Assembly: GCA_032622095.1 (NCBI GenBank) | Contig: CP136068.1 | Span: 118,159,509 to 118,223,508, forward strand | DNA length: 64,000 nucleotides | Direction of reading: 5' to 3' | Source: Siphonodentalium dalli | Taxonomy: Eukaryota > Mollusca > Scaphopoda > Gadilida > Siphonodentaliidae | In this document: positions 23,694 through 35,904 of the stretch, piece after piece | Numbering within the stretch: position 1 is the first letter of the stretch | Layout of the letters: each line of letters starts with the position of its first letter | Notes under the pieces: model-generated | What the model saw: the letters and a program-made list of their open reading frames with translations, nothing else | The model's database searches: none | What the model was told of the DNA's origin: nothing | Translations under genes and position numbers: made by a program

Positions 23694-25611
23694 TTTCCGC
23701 TAGGGGTTGGGGGAATGTGGCCGTATTTGAGAAGCACATACCAGGCGCCCTGTCGAGAGAAAAATTGGATGTTTATCACTGAAAGTAGACATTTTCTTGC
23801 ACTTGAGACAACAGCATGTAAGCACAACAGCATAAAATGGATACGCCTTTTATTTAAACAGTAGCAATATTAAAAGCCGACACCAAAGACTACCAACATC
23901 AAAGACTGCCGGGGTTGGCAAAAGACACATTGTATTGTCACACAGTCCAGCAGTAACAGGTGTTACGTAAGGAGATGAGCTTGTGCGTTGCTGCTTTCTT
24001 TGTATTTTGTTCACAGTACCGATCAAAACTAGTTGTTGTAAAATCAAAAGCCATTCCTCAGATGAAGATGACCTCAAGCTGGATTCGTAAAATGGATAAT
24101 TTAATTGTTTTATTTTTTATTAAACATTCCCTTGATACAGATCTTAATTTGGGGGAAAAGTTATGCACTGTTCGTCGCAGCGACTGCCAAAACTCACCTG
24201 TGTTCATTGTTGTAGCTCAGAACCCCCACCCCAATGACATACCGATGTATATTACACATTTTGAGCGGAAATAGTGGGTTAGAAACTTATTGACAGAAAT
24301 CTGACAGAGAGGCTGATTACTACTAAATATTCGCCCGACAAACCATTACCCATGATTTTGTAGACAACTGTGCACGTGGTCCGCGCTACTGATCATGTCT
24401 TATTCAGGCACCAATTAGGGCTTCACGGTATCCGGATTTTAATACCGACTACGGTATGGAAAATGATACCGTGATATGACTAAATATCGTCACCAATAAA
24501 TTTGAGTAGAACTGTTTGATAATGATACTAGTAGCAAGCAGACAAAAATATAGCATTATTGATTTGATAATAGATAGATACCGGTACCGGTACTCAGATA
24601 GATAGATAGATAATTTTTTAATGGCTAAAAGATGCAAAATTTGCAGACATATGAGCATAAGCATATATACAATGATGATATATAATGATAATTATGAACA
24701 CATGTTGCTTTGACAGGTATATAAAATAAATAATTAATATAAATGGTCCTGAGTTTCGTTCTTTATACGACGGATAGATATATTTATAAGTGCCTGACGT
24801 AATCGGGAATTCCCTACCAACTGCGGGTCGCTTATGACATTCAAAATGAAGCTAACAGTCGCTCGTGTAAATAATAACAGCAAACATGTATTGATTTCAT
24901 ATTTTATATTGTACAAACAAAACAAGATAACTAATGTGACAAGCATAGAATAGAAGTCCGTATCTGATTTTAACTTATCCATTTCGATGTATAGGACTGA
25001 TATATGGCGTGTAGTTATAATGATCTAATGAGTTAGTGCATTATACGTCTAATGCATAAGAGTTTGTGGCGCTGTTGAACGCGCGTCATTGTGTCTCCAG
25101 ATTATATATATCAATTGCCGCCCATGCAATAAGGCATGCCGACTTGATTGTCCGCAGTGTGTTGACAAACGCTTATGGAGCAGTGAGAAATAATTAATTT
25201 TTACGCCACGCTAAACCGAAGCCGTTAGCAATGGCCTTTGTCTCAGCATTAGAGGTGTCGATGGTTGCTAAATACTTGACACTGATAGAGATATCGTCGG
25301 TATTAATATCCACACCGGCGGCTACGATGTACCGACTAGTTGCATAAAGTGAAACCGACTACACGGTGTCAAAAACAGTATCGCGATATGACTAAATACC
25401 GAAATACCGTGAAGCCCTAGCACCAAGTGTAGGATTCCTTGCAATCTGTTAATCGTAAGCGTCGGTGATCGCTCGTCCTGTGTAAAAAGCGGACTGAGCT
25501 ACCGTACATGTACATGTAGGTCTGTGGCTAGTTTGTGACCAATATTAAGTCAAGGTTGGGGAGGGGAATGAGGCCGCTGGACGGCCTGCCTGCCGTAGTA
25601 ATGGAAACCCT
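23689..25611. mobile_element. hAT-like element, GGTATAAA duplication, carrying a second hAT
   Basis: Starts CAGGGTTTCCGCTA and ends TAATGGAAACCCT, flanked by GGTATAAA at 23681-23688 and 25612-25619. The family is that of 16879-18288. The interior is interrupted by the element at 24416-25419. Frames inside (for example 23960-24274) show no recognisable transposase. Confidence 0.82.
24416..25419. mobile_element. Nested hAT-like element, GCACCAA(T/G) duplication
   Basis: Inverted ends TAGGGCTTCACGGTAT, flanked by GCACCAAT (24408-24415) and GCACCAAG (25420-25427), seven of eight identical. Subterminal copies of GATATGACTAAAT lie at both ends. Length 1004 bp; a short GATA run sits inside at 24568-24612. 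Confidence 0.85.
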
Positions 25612-25619
25612 GGTATAAA

Positions 25620-26960
25620 TGATAGTAGCTCTATGTTCATCTATGTGTTTATGTATATATAGAGTGACTGTGGGGTATACATGCATACCTTGGTGACTAT
25701 TTTCATGGATGGGTGTATATGTATACATATGTTGGCTGAATGATCATGTGTGGGACTGTGGGTGTATGAATAAATAGGGAGTGGTTGTATACTTATGTGC
25801 AATGAATATAGGTGTACATGGAATGACTGTACAGTATGATTGTTGAAGTGTATATGCATACCTGGACCATAGCTTGATGGTCATTGGCGGTGTGTGGGTA
25901 TATATATGAAGTGCCCTTGTGGTGGTCATGGTTATATATGTGATGTATATGCATCTCTGCCGTGGCTGTATTATCATTGGTGGATGTATAGGTATACATC
26001 GGTGGATGTATAGGTATACATCGAGTAGCTGTATGATCATGGATGGGGTGTGTGAGTATACATCGAGTGGCTGAATTGTCATGGGCGAGGTGTATATGCA
26101 AATCTGGAGTGTACAAATGGTCGTGCAGGGTATTGGTATATCCATTGGTGAGGTGTATACATGTATGTATACCTGGAATACTCTATGGTCATGAGTGGGG
26201 TGTATGTGTATAATTTGATTGGGTACATGGTCATGTGTGTGAAGAAAAGGTATACAAGGAGTGACTATGGCCAATAGTGAGGTGCTTCGCATTGTATTGC
26301 TATATCTAGGTCTGTATGGTCAATGGTGAGGTGTCGATGTATATCTGGAGTGATTCTATAATAGGCATTGTTGGTTTGTGTATGTACATTGTAGATATTT
26401 ATTAGCTATATGGCCATGGGTGTGGCCAATATATATATAGGGAGTGAATGTATTGCCAGTGGTGATGTGAATTGGTAAACAAGGAGTGACTATGACCACA
26501 AATGTTGTGTATGGGAATACAGTGAGCGGCTGAATTGTCTTGAGTGAGGATTATATTCAAGCCTGAAGTGTGTAAGTGGCCATATGTGCGGGGCATTTGT
26601 AAATATATATATATATACAAGGGTTGGATGGCCATTGCTGAGGTGTATATGTATAAAAGAAGTGACAGTATGATCACGAATGTACTACTACATGTATATG
26701 GTCATGGGTGAAGTATAGGCATATACCTGGTGTACCTGAATGGTTGACTCATGGCTGTATAGTCATGTGTGTGGTTTACGGGTAAACTCAAGTGTAGTTG
26801 TATGGTCATGGGTGAGGTGTATAAAGCAAGTGGCTACAATGTCATTTGTGTGGTGTTTATGTATACATGTACATGTATATAACATGATTGTATGGTCATG
26901 GGTGAGTTGTGCAATTGGACCTTTGATGGCTGAATTAATAACTGAAGTATAGGTTAATCG
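25620..26960. repeat. Degenerate 42-bp minisatellite
   Basis: Irregular repetition of words such as GTATGGTCATGGGTGAGG, TGTATAGGTATACAT and GAGTGGCTG. The best-kept part (about 25980-26100) repeats at 42 bp. As 42 is a multiple of three, the minus strand stays open for 182 codons (25744-26292) with a 14-residue repeat (PSMIIQLLDVY-type). I regard this frame as a by-product, not a gene. Confidence 0.75.
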
Positions 26961-27494
26961 ATTGGGAGGTAATGTATGAGAGCTCTTCATCTTGGAGGCC
27001 TTTTATGTGCACAACGGTTTTCATCAATCAATCATGATGCCAATGGCCCAGAATTTTATGTTATTACAGTTTTTCACTCTTCTCCTAATTTGACTTTCTG
27101 AATGGTCTTCTGGTCCAGTGCTTTACGCTGGCTATTTCTGTCATTTTAGTGTACTAGGTCAGTCTAGGTGTGGGGACGCCTACCCCAATAGATGTGTTAC
27201 CTGGTCTGACACCCACTTACCTTTGATTGTTGCACATGTTATTAGGCCAGAGTAGGCACATAATTATGCCCCTCTCAGTTCAGTTTCAGAGTTCTGCTCA
27301 TTTCTGTTCAAAATCATAATCCAGAATCCCATAATACTTTTTTGGCAAAATTACATACTGCATGATATAAAATGAAATTGTCGTGTCGCGTAAGGTATAT
27401 TTTAAAATATCAACTTTTCTACCAAATGTTGTGTACATATTGCAAGCCAGCTTGAATATATTGTTCTAAAAACACATCAGTGTGACGCATTTAA

Positions 27495-28078
27495 AGGGGT
27501 ACTGTACCCAAGATGTTGTTGTTGGTTTCTATATTCCCCGAGTCGGAGAATAAGGTAACAACTTCTCCATTCTTTGAAAGTCTGTTGAGTACGAACTAGT
27601 GTTACGGATAGCAAATTTACCGGAATACAAATTGTCGTTGTCGAGTAATTTTTGTACAGTTTTCAACCAAATGAATCAAATAAAAATTATATTATATGCA
27701 TAGTAGTCCCATATACTCATTTAAGTTATTGTATCGCCACTAGTCAATGAGTGGCTTGAGTTTTCTCCCCGTATAAGCATAATGTTTCAAACGATCGTGT
27801 GTGCAATGGGTTTACTAATCCAGTATCCCTCAATTATAATTTGATTACGTTTTGTACACGGAAATTCGTATTTTAATTTACGCCATTTTATGGCTCCAGC
27901 CATAAATTCAATTTATATTAAATTATTAACTTTTAAATTATTAAATTTTAAGATAGCCTATTAACCTGAGCGTTTACAGAATACATCTTCGACTCAAATT
28001 ACTTATGTTTCTATATAGTATCGATAATAGATCGTTGTTATCACCGGAAATTTATTGAAAATGGCATACAGTACCCCT
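27495..28078. mobile_element. TTAA-flanked MITE
   Basis: Inverted ends AGGGGTACTGTA with TTAA at 27491-27494 and 28079-28082. TTAA targets are typical of piggyBac, though the terminal sequence is not the usual CCC start, so the superfamily is uncertain. The interior is non-coding. Confidence 0.8.
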
Positions 28079-28082
28079 TTAA

Positions 28083-28957
28083 GGCGGATCAAAACAATAA
28101 ACACAAAAGATAGTTCCATTTTACTTGAAAAAATTGTGTAAACCTGAAAATAGATTTTTTGCCTATTTTTAGAGAAAATTCAAATAATTTTGGTAATGTA
28201 ATATTACACTTATCCAAGATGCATCATACATGTTAGTATTCAATGTATATATGACAGAACAGCCAATTTTATTCATCATCCACAACTTTTAAGAGATTAC
28301 ATGGCATGACGGGACAATATTTAACATTTTCCATATTTTGGCTGCCATTTTTAGCCAGTGACAATTTTGGTTCCATTGAGTTGAAATATTAATAAGTAAA
28401 TGGTATGCCTCACTTACTTTGCACAGTTCTGCCCCTTTTATTGTTGAAATATGACTAGAATCCCAATGGTGATTTTTAGTGAAATTTCATACCGCATTCT
28501 GTAAATTCAAATTATTGAGGGAATAGGAAGGGGCTGGGATCCCAGGAATGGCATATTTCATTGCTCCAGTGCCCAGTTAACATGAACAATAAAAAATAAA
28601 GTCACTTTTCCGAACCAGTTCCATACAGAAGAAATTGGTCTAGAAGATATTAGTGAAAAACTTCAAATTTTGCACTTACGGCTGCCATTTTGATGTTCAT
28701 CTTGAATGGGGACTTCCAATTCTGTCCTAAGAATGTGCTAGTATGTCACGCTGAGTCATACTTGCTGTATATGCCTAATTTTAAAGCGCAGATTCCATGG
28801 TAAGATTAATTGCGACATTTATTAAATTATATAATCACGAAACGCTCTTTAAATTCAGAAAACCACTTAAAAGAAGGGTTAAAGTGAAATTTCAGCGTGG
28901 CTCCATATGAATGCCCTTCATTCTCTTGCTTTGTGTCTTTAAATTATATTTTTGTTT
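28083..28957. other. No gene or repeat recognised
   Basis: AT-rich intron 1 sequence, with two 'GGCTGCCATTTT' words (28341, 28680) that recall the pearl-type core but without the rest of the unit. Confidence 0.4.
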
Positions 28958-28960
28958 TTT

Positions 28961-29382
28961 TTATACGCCCATTTAAAAAAACGGTTGTATTATGTAAATG
29001 GGTTGTCCGTCTGTCGTCCGTCCATCGTCCGTCCGTCCGCCCGTCCGCTTTTGGTTTCCGGATGATAACTTTAGATTGAATCAAGTGAACTGAACCAAAT
29101 TTGTTATGTTAGTTTACCACACCAAAATACAGATAAAGTTCGAATATGGGTTTCGTCCACATGATTTTGACTGAGTTATGCCCCTTTTTCAAGGTAGATT
29201 TTTACCTGATTTGTGGTTTCCAGATGATTATCTTTAGATTGAATCGAGTGAACTGAACCAAATTTTGTATACAGATCAAGTTCAAATATAAGTCAAAGGT
29301 TTCAAACAAATGAATATAACCTTGCCCCACTCTACTCCAGAAATGGGTGTATTATGCCACACCCCGACGGCGTGCTCTTGTT
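28961..29382 (+). repeat. Short relative of the ATACGCC...CTCTTGTT element
   Basis: Head ATACGCCCATTTAAAAAAACGG, a GTCCGTCC tract, about one and a half core units (GATAACTTTAGATTGAATC), and the tail GGGTGTATTATGCCACACCCC ... CTCTTGTT. Same plan as 9619-10513 with a clearly different core. Confidence 0.75.
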
Positions 29383-29392
29383 AGTTTTGGTT

Positions 29393-30243
29393 TTTAGCTC
29401 AATAGCACTTGTGCTGTTGCAGCTTTTGTCATCGATCCGGGCTTTTCTGGGCAGTACTCCAAGATCACAGCGAGATTGAGCGAGATTACGGTACATGCGG
29501 AATGCGATGGAATTCGGGACAGAATGACAAACTGCAGAACAGAATTTGCAATTATGTGGGACGGCCGATATCTCGAAGAATTTAGCAATTAGAGGGCTTA
29601 TTTTGGCATATAACGAAAGCTCCATATTGCCCCAAATAAATATATTAACCCCGCCAATCACAGGACACCATATGTTTCAATATTAGGTGGTTGTGAGCTA
29701 TTGTCGATCGGAATATCTGATTTTTAGCTCAACTCTTTAGCACTGTAAGCTGTTGTCAACGATCGGAATATCTGATTTTTAGAAAGATTCTGATGGAGCT
29801 TCAAAGCTAATTTATGGCGTTTCCAGGAGAATTTCAGACCAGTTATGTCCTTTCCCGACAGTTCGATGTGCACGACCGTTATATGCTGTGCGTGCAATAA
29901 ATGATTCCATAACTTGGCCATGAAATGCGTAAGTAAGAAATGCCAGTATATTTCATCCAGCTTTTGCCATATTTTTCGGGGCAGTACTCGGAGATCATTG
30001 CGAGATTGTTGCAAGATCGAGCGAGGTTACGGTACATGACAAACTGTGGATTGCAACGCAATGCGGGACAAAATGGCAAACTGCAGAACAGAATTTGCAA
30101 TTACATGGGACGGCCGATATCTCGAAGAATTTAGCTCGTAGAGGTCTTATTTTGGCGTCTAACAAAAGCTCCATATTCGCCCCAATTAAATTTATTAACC
30201 CCACCAATAACATAACACCATATGTTTCATTATTCGGCCAACA
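29393..30243 (+). repeat. AGCTCAA-headed repeat, two long units
   Basis: 29440-29690 and 29975-30240 are direct copies sharing AGAACAGAATTTGCAATTA, GGGACGGCCGATATCTCGA and AAAGCTCCATATT. Each follows an AGCTCAA...AGC-TGTTG hairpin-like start (29396, 29728). No coding; frames on both strands are artefacts. Confidence 0.75.
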
Positions 30244-32232
30244 GTTTATCTACAAATTGTTGAAATCAAGGCTGCAGGACAGCTGTAGAATTGCTTTTTA
30301 ACAGAGAAAAAAGTATGCTCATAACAAAACTTTGTATGAAAATGAATCTTAGGGGGATGTCAGAATATTTTTTGGATTTGCGAAAAAAAATGTCAAAAAA
30401 CTGTTGACATAAAAGTGGGATAAAGAAATGTCAAAAAATTATGCAACCTCGAAAGCGACTGGTCATAAAAGATAGACCAATTAACCCACACATGGGAAGG
30501 TACTACGAAAAATGGAAAAAACTACCTTTAACATCATGTTTAGAATTTACATTTGTCGATGAATATGCTAGCATACAACACATTATGTATAACACATCAG
30601 AGTGGACTACTTCGCTTTCATTTCCATATACGATATTGCTGCGGCGAACAAGTATTGCCGCACTGAACGCACAAACTATATATATATATATATCGATGCT
30701 GATTTAAAATAAGCTAAAAGTATTTGTATTTACAAAAAGAATTTCTATTTCCGCTGATTTATTCCATATAATCGGGCATATTTTGTATCAATATGTAGGA
30801 CTATAGACACAAGGAATGTATTGTTGCTAATATTTCCACTTCTCTTTGAATTATGACAAAAATGCTCTTCAAGAACAAGTGCCCCATTTTCCAATTGCTG
30901 AAGACAGTTCCATTTTTAGCGATACCTTCACACGAGTGGGTTAATCAGTCTCTATGTGTACAAAAATAACCACTTCACTCGAATAAATACATTTATGTTG
31001 TGCAATAGATACTGAGCTTCATTTCCATATCAAGTTCGCTCATGGGAGTAGTTTTTTCGCTGTAAAAACGCAGTTCTACAGCTGTTCCCCATCCTAGATT
31101 TTGACAATGTTAATTAAGGTATAGGTAAGTTGTTGGCCGAATAATGTAACATCTGGTGATTGGCAGAGTTAATTTATTTGGTTGGGGTGAATATTGAGCT
31201 TTCATTCGACACAAATTGAGCACTCTATGTACCAGTACTATGTTCATCGAGATATCCGCCATCCCATCCGTAGTTTACACACAGACACTGTTCCGAGGTT
31301 AACCTTGATCACGTGATTGTTGCATTCTTATTTCAGCTCTGGGTTTTCCCCAAACTTGATCTAGGCGGATTAAAAAAATGTCCGACTGACAATACAAAAC
31401 ATCCTTCAATTCATGATTGAAAGCTTATACTACTCAATATATAATTTGAAGAACGTAATAGACTTAGGTTATACCGGGCGGTGTTTGAGATAATAAACTA
31501 CACTTTTTGTTGTGAAATCTTTGTCTTTGGCAGTGTCTTTGATAGATTTTTCTGTCAATATTTTGTTATTTTTCTGTTTAGCAAATTTAGCCCCACGATG
31601 TGTACATCATACTAGCATTTCAAATTCGATAAATTTTTCCAACCTCTTGGTTATCAGCTATATATTTATTAATGATATACATTACAAAGGACTATAGGTT
31701 GCAATAGATAACATTATTTCAAATGGATTATGAGATGGTTTTGTCAACATCAACAGTTTCGTTGCAACTTGCAACAATGTTGCGCAACTTTATTGCAGGA
31801 TATTGTTTCATCGTGTTTGGACTCTCTGCAAGATGTTGCGTAACATTGGTGCATTGTTTGCGGTCTGCTTGGCAAACCAATGTAAATGCACTTGGTACTG
31901 TGCGATTTTGAATATTTTGTCATATAGAATTAAGATGTTATTAACAGAAACACATTAAACACACATACTATTCAACTGTGTGTATATTGAAGTTATTAGT
32001 ATGGATATCTCCATGTATTTGTATTATTATTGACGTAAATAAACTGTATATTAATTTCAAATCCTCCCCACCACCCAACACCCCCCATATTTTATTGATG
32101 TTGGTGACATCAAACTTTTTGGGATATTTTCAAAACAGTGGAAAAAGACATACATGTAACCAAATTACACATTAAAACACATCCCTTATATATATCACTT
32201 AATGTATTTAATACTCATAGACAGTAAACTTT
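30244..32232. other. No gene recognised in this part of intron 1
   Basis: AT-rich. The frame at 30441-30707 (88 codons) has no family I know. 31760-31870 repeats GTTGC(A/G)(A/C)AAC-like words (TTGCAACAATGTTGCGCAAC). It may all belong to one old element running from 29393 to the AGTGTCATTGACACT tail at 32298. Confidence 0.4.
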
Positions 32233-32314
32233 TCGAGTTCCTAATGACTCAATTGAATCCAACACATAAAATTATACCATTTACAAGTTGAGCTACAGTG
32301 TCATTGACACTTTC
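32233..32314 (+). repeat. Solitary pearl-like tail
   Basis: Only the last ~80 bp of the family is present: TTCCTAATGACTCAATTGA, ACAAGTTGAGCT and AGTGTCATTGACACTTTC. Its core units, if any, are those of the unusual repeat to the left. Confidence 0.75.
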
Positions 32315-32413
32315 TTTTCAACATTCCTATACTATATTTTTTAATTGGCTAAAAGAATTTTCCGACCAGTGCGAACCCTGGTATGGCATATCACCGTCCG
32401 TTGGTTTGTTTTT

Positions 32414-33260
32414 AGCTCACCTGAGACGAAGTCTCCGGTGGAGCTATAGTCATCACTCCTCGTCCGTCGTCCGTCCGTCCATCCGTCCGTCCGTCCGTCA
32501 ACAATTCTTTGAACATCTTCTCCTCTGAAACCGGAAGACCGAATTGGTTCATATTTGGTGTGGATGTTCCCTAGGTGACTCTCATTCAGATTTGTTCAAA
32601 TGAGGTCACTGGGTCAAATAGTTGCGAAACCAGGGCCATAACTCTATTCCTCCACAGTAATTCTTACAACAACTTCTTGTCCATAACCATTGTGCCTATT
32701 TAGCTAATATTTGGTATGGAGGGTCCTTGGGTGACTGGTGTTCAGATTTGTTCAAATGAGGTCACCCGGTCAATTAGTTGAGAAACCAGGGCCATAACTC
32801 ATAGTAATTCTTACAATGACTTCTTCTACAAAAATATTTGCCCGAATTAGCTTATATTTGGTACTGAGGGACCTTGGGTGACTGGGAATCAGATTTGTTC
32901 AAATTGGGTCACTGGGTCAATTAGGGGCAGAGCCAGGGACATAACTCTAAAAACCAAAAAATTACATTTTTGCATTTTGATCATATTTGGTGTGGATGTT
33001 CCCTAGGTGACTGTCATTAAGATTTGTTCAAATGAGGTCACTGTGTCAAACAGTTGCGAAACCAGGGCCATAACTATATTCCTCCTTGGTAATTCTTATA
33101 ACGACTTCTTGTCAATAACCATTAAGCCGATTTAGTTTATATTTGGTATGTGGGGTCATTGAATGACTGGGGTTCAGATTTGTTCAAATGGGGTCACTGG
33201 GTCAAATAGTGGTGGAGCCAGGGCCATAATTCCCCAAAAAATAATAAAAAATTCAGGAAC
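32414..33260 (+). repeat. AGCTCACCTGAG hairpin element with ~150-bp units
   Basis: Head hairpin AGCTCACC-TGAGAC-GAA-GTCTCCGGTGGAGCT (32414-32445), then GTCCGTCC repeats, then units with GGTCACTGGGTCAAATAG and CAGGGCCATAACTC at irregular 129-156 bp spacing. A C18 run follows at 33296-33313. The same core resumes at about 34746-35280, so this element is split by 33640-34745. Confidence 0.8.
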
Positions 33261-33639
33261 TCCTTGATCAATTTAACATACAAAAAAAAATATCACCCCC
33301 CCCCCCCCCCCCCACATGACCCAGAACCCCACCCTGCCCCCAACCAACATCATTCCACCCTATCTCATATCCTAACTCACAGGTAAATAAAGTTTGTTTT
33401 TTTTTAAATTCCCATTACAAGGCAACTCTCCTATGAACTGATAGACACATGGCAAGGCAGATAGAGAGATAAAGATAGCTTCTGCAGCCTTAGGCAGAGT
33501 CCCCAGGGAGTGTATTCATGTCATCCATAATTTAAATGAGATTAATGGTGTTATCAATGAAGCACCCTTGTTGTTTACATTATCACTCAGTGGTCATTAA
33601 AATCAGATTAATTTCACTTTCTCAGAGTGCCTGGCATTT

Positions 33640-34745
33640 GGAGAATGAGGTTCCCAGAGGGTGAATTTAGTGACGCTATCCTACACAGCAGGCTAGCATA
33701 ACCAAATACACCCTCTGAGAACCTTATTCCGCTTAGGCCTCATCTTCTGGGAAGTATCTAGAGTCTAAAGATCTCATTCTGCTTAGGCCTCATCTTCTGG
33801 GAAGTATCTATAGTATCAAATTTACATTGTTGTTAGTTAAATTTCCCTTCTAGGAAGTTTCTGTATCCCTTAATTTGCAGAAGATAAAATTCATGATTGA
33901 GGTGCCCAATGGGTGAACATCACCAATTTCAACTGGGGAACTTCAATCTTATTCTAGGTCTTCCATAGCAGTTGAGGGCCTTATCAGAATGAGGTCCCCA
34001 GAGGGTGAATTTAGTGATACTAGCCCGCTGTGCAGGATAGCCTCACTAAATTCACCCTCTGGGTACCTCATTCTGCAAATAACAGACAGACTATTTCAAA
34101 GCTTGATTCAAGGCTAGCATCACCAAATTCACCATTTGGGGACCTCATTCTGCTTAGGCCTCATCTTCTGGGAAGTATCTATAGTATCAAATTTACATTG
34201 TTGTTAGTTAAATTTCCCTTCTAGGAAGTTTCTATATCCCCTAATTTGCAGAAGATAAAATTCATAATTGAGGGGCCCAATGGGTGAACATCACCAACTT
34301 CAACTGGGGAAATTCAATTTTATTCTAGGTCTTCCATAGCAGTTGAGGACTTTATCAGAATGAGGTCCCCAGAGGGTGAATTTAGCGTCACTAAATTCAC
34401 CCTCTGGGGACCTCACTCTGCAAATGACAGACACACTATCACACTATTTCAAGGCTTGTTGTATAATACGTTGTGTTGCTTGAGGCCAGGCATACACAAT
34501 GTAGGAACAGACACGCTTTTTGTGATGCTATCCGGCACAGCAGGCTAGCATCACCAAATTCACCCTCTGGCGACCTCATTCTGCTTAGGCCTCATCTTCT
34601 GGGAAGTATCTATAGTATCAAATTTACATTGTTGTTAGTTAAATTTCCCTTCTAGGAAGTTTCTATATCCCCTAATTTGCAGAAGATAAAATTCATAAAT
34701 GAGGTGCCCAATGGGTGAATATCACCAACTTCAACTGGGGAACTT
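33640..34745 (+). repeat. Three ~370-430 bp tandem units with hairpin joints
   Basis: GCTTAGGCCTCATCTTCTGG starts units at 33781, 34152 and 34583, with a truncated one at 33731. Between units, GAATGAGGT(C/T)CCCAGAGGG is followed within 10-60 bp by its reverse complement CCCTCTGGGGACCTCATTC (33647-33735, 33990-34077, 34359-34423), giving potential cruciforms. Confidence 0.8.
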
Positions 34746-35280
34746 AATTTTTATCCTTATCAGATTTGTGAAAATGGGATCACAAAGTCAAATAAGGGCA
34801 GAGCAAGAGACTTAACTATTTCACTACATAGTAATTCTTAAAATATGTTTGCAAGAACTAGTTGGCTTATATAGAATGGAATGTTCTTCCTTGACTGCAA
34901 TTCAGATTTTTTTAATGGGGTCACCTGGTCAAATAGGGGCCAAGCGAAGGACAGTTTCCCTCTTAATATGCTTCCTTCACAAGGACCATCAGGTCTATTT
35001 GACTGATATTTATGATATGTATGAAGGGTTGTTTGGTGTCTGGGATTCAAATTTATTCAGATGGGGTCACCAGGTTAAATAGGGTGGGACCAGGGACATA
35101 ACTATATGTCTCTATAGTAATTCTTAAAATGTCTTCTCAAGGGATTTTGGACTATTTAGCTTACATATAGTATGGAGGAATCAGGAAGATCCTTTAGTGA
35201 CTGAGATACAGATTTGTTAAAATGAGGTCAACCTGTCAAGAAATGGCAGTCTATGGGGAGTTAACACTTTTGTGTCCAAT
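34746..35280 (+). repeat. Tail part of the AGCTCACCTGAG element
   Basis: Decayed units with AGATTTGTGAAAATGGGATCA, GGTCACC(T/A)GGTCAAATAGG and CAGGGACATAACTA, continuing the core seen at 32500-33260. It ends about 460 bp before exon 2. Confidence 0.6.
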
Positions 35281-35744
35281 AAAATCATAGAAATACCAAA
35301 TTCATTAAAACATCTACCTTGGAACCACCTGACTGATTGGTCTGACATACATGTATTGTGTCCATGGATAATTGGGCTTCAAACATGTTTAAATGGTTTT
35401 AGAAAAAGGCGCTTGTGAGATTGGAAATTTCCAACAATTGAGAAAGTTTGAGGTGTCGGTTGTGAAATTCCAACCTAAGACTTGGGAGTCTGGATCCCGG
35501 TCGGGAGGGGACTTGTTGAGCTGGAGGAGGGGGGTGATCAGTAGTGTACAGTTGGCAATTTCAAGGTGGTTTTTTACCAAGCTACATACTTGAAGTCTCT
35601 CTAGCCACATATCCTGTTTAAATCTACTTCTTTTAAAGTGATTATGAAAAGTGCTGACTGTTTTGGTCTCCAGAGTCCCAGTCTTATCAGTCTTTGCAGT
35701 CTGGTGAGCGACCCCACAGTCATTGACTGTCTTGTTATTTATAG

Positions 35745-35904
35745 GAACGGATTCGCAAGCAACAAACCAACAATGAAGGATGTCTGGAGCTTATTCAGTG
35801 TCTTTACAGGAAAGGAGATCAATCTTTATGGCTTGATGATATAATCAAAGGTCTTACAGAACTGAAATTGAAAGAATTAGCACTTATATTGACACAAAAA
35901 AGAG
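35745..35904 (+). CDS. Exon 2: second half of CARD
   Basis: The acceptor is ttatttatag and the donor AGAG|gttggt (weak at +3). The exon holds 53 codons plus one base, residues 41-93. It starts ERIRKQQTNNEGCLELIQCL, then RKGDQSLWLDDIIKGLTE and LKLKELALILTQKR. The helical pattern with the W near helix 5 matches CARD helices 3-6. Read on from exon 1 the order of conserved positions follows RIG-I CARD2 and the MAVS CARD. In vertebrates such CARDs signal by homotypic filament assembly; that this one does so is inference. The first codon is complete (phase 0), matching exon 1. The longer open frame over 35638-35844 is a shadow in another frame. Confidence 0.85.

Noticed and set aside
23960-24274. 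A 104-codon + frame in a hAT-like element
   Set aside because: No transposase motif; probably chance within the element.
30441-30707. An 88-codon + frame in intron 1
   Set aside because: No homology recognised and no splice sites; ends in a TA microsatellite.
35393-35593. A 66-codon + frame upstream of exon 2
   Set aside because: Not in phase with exon 2, no acceptor that would include it and no recognisable domain.
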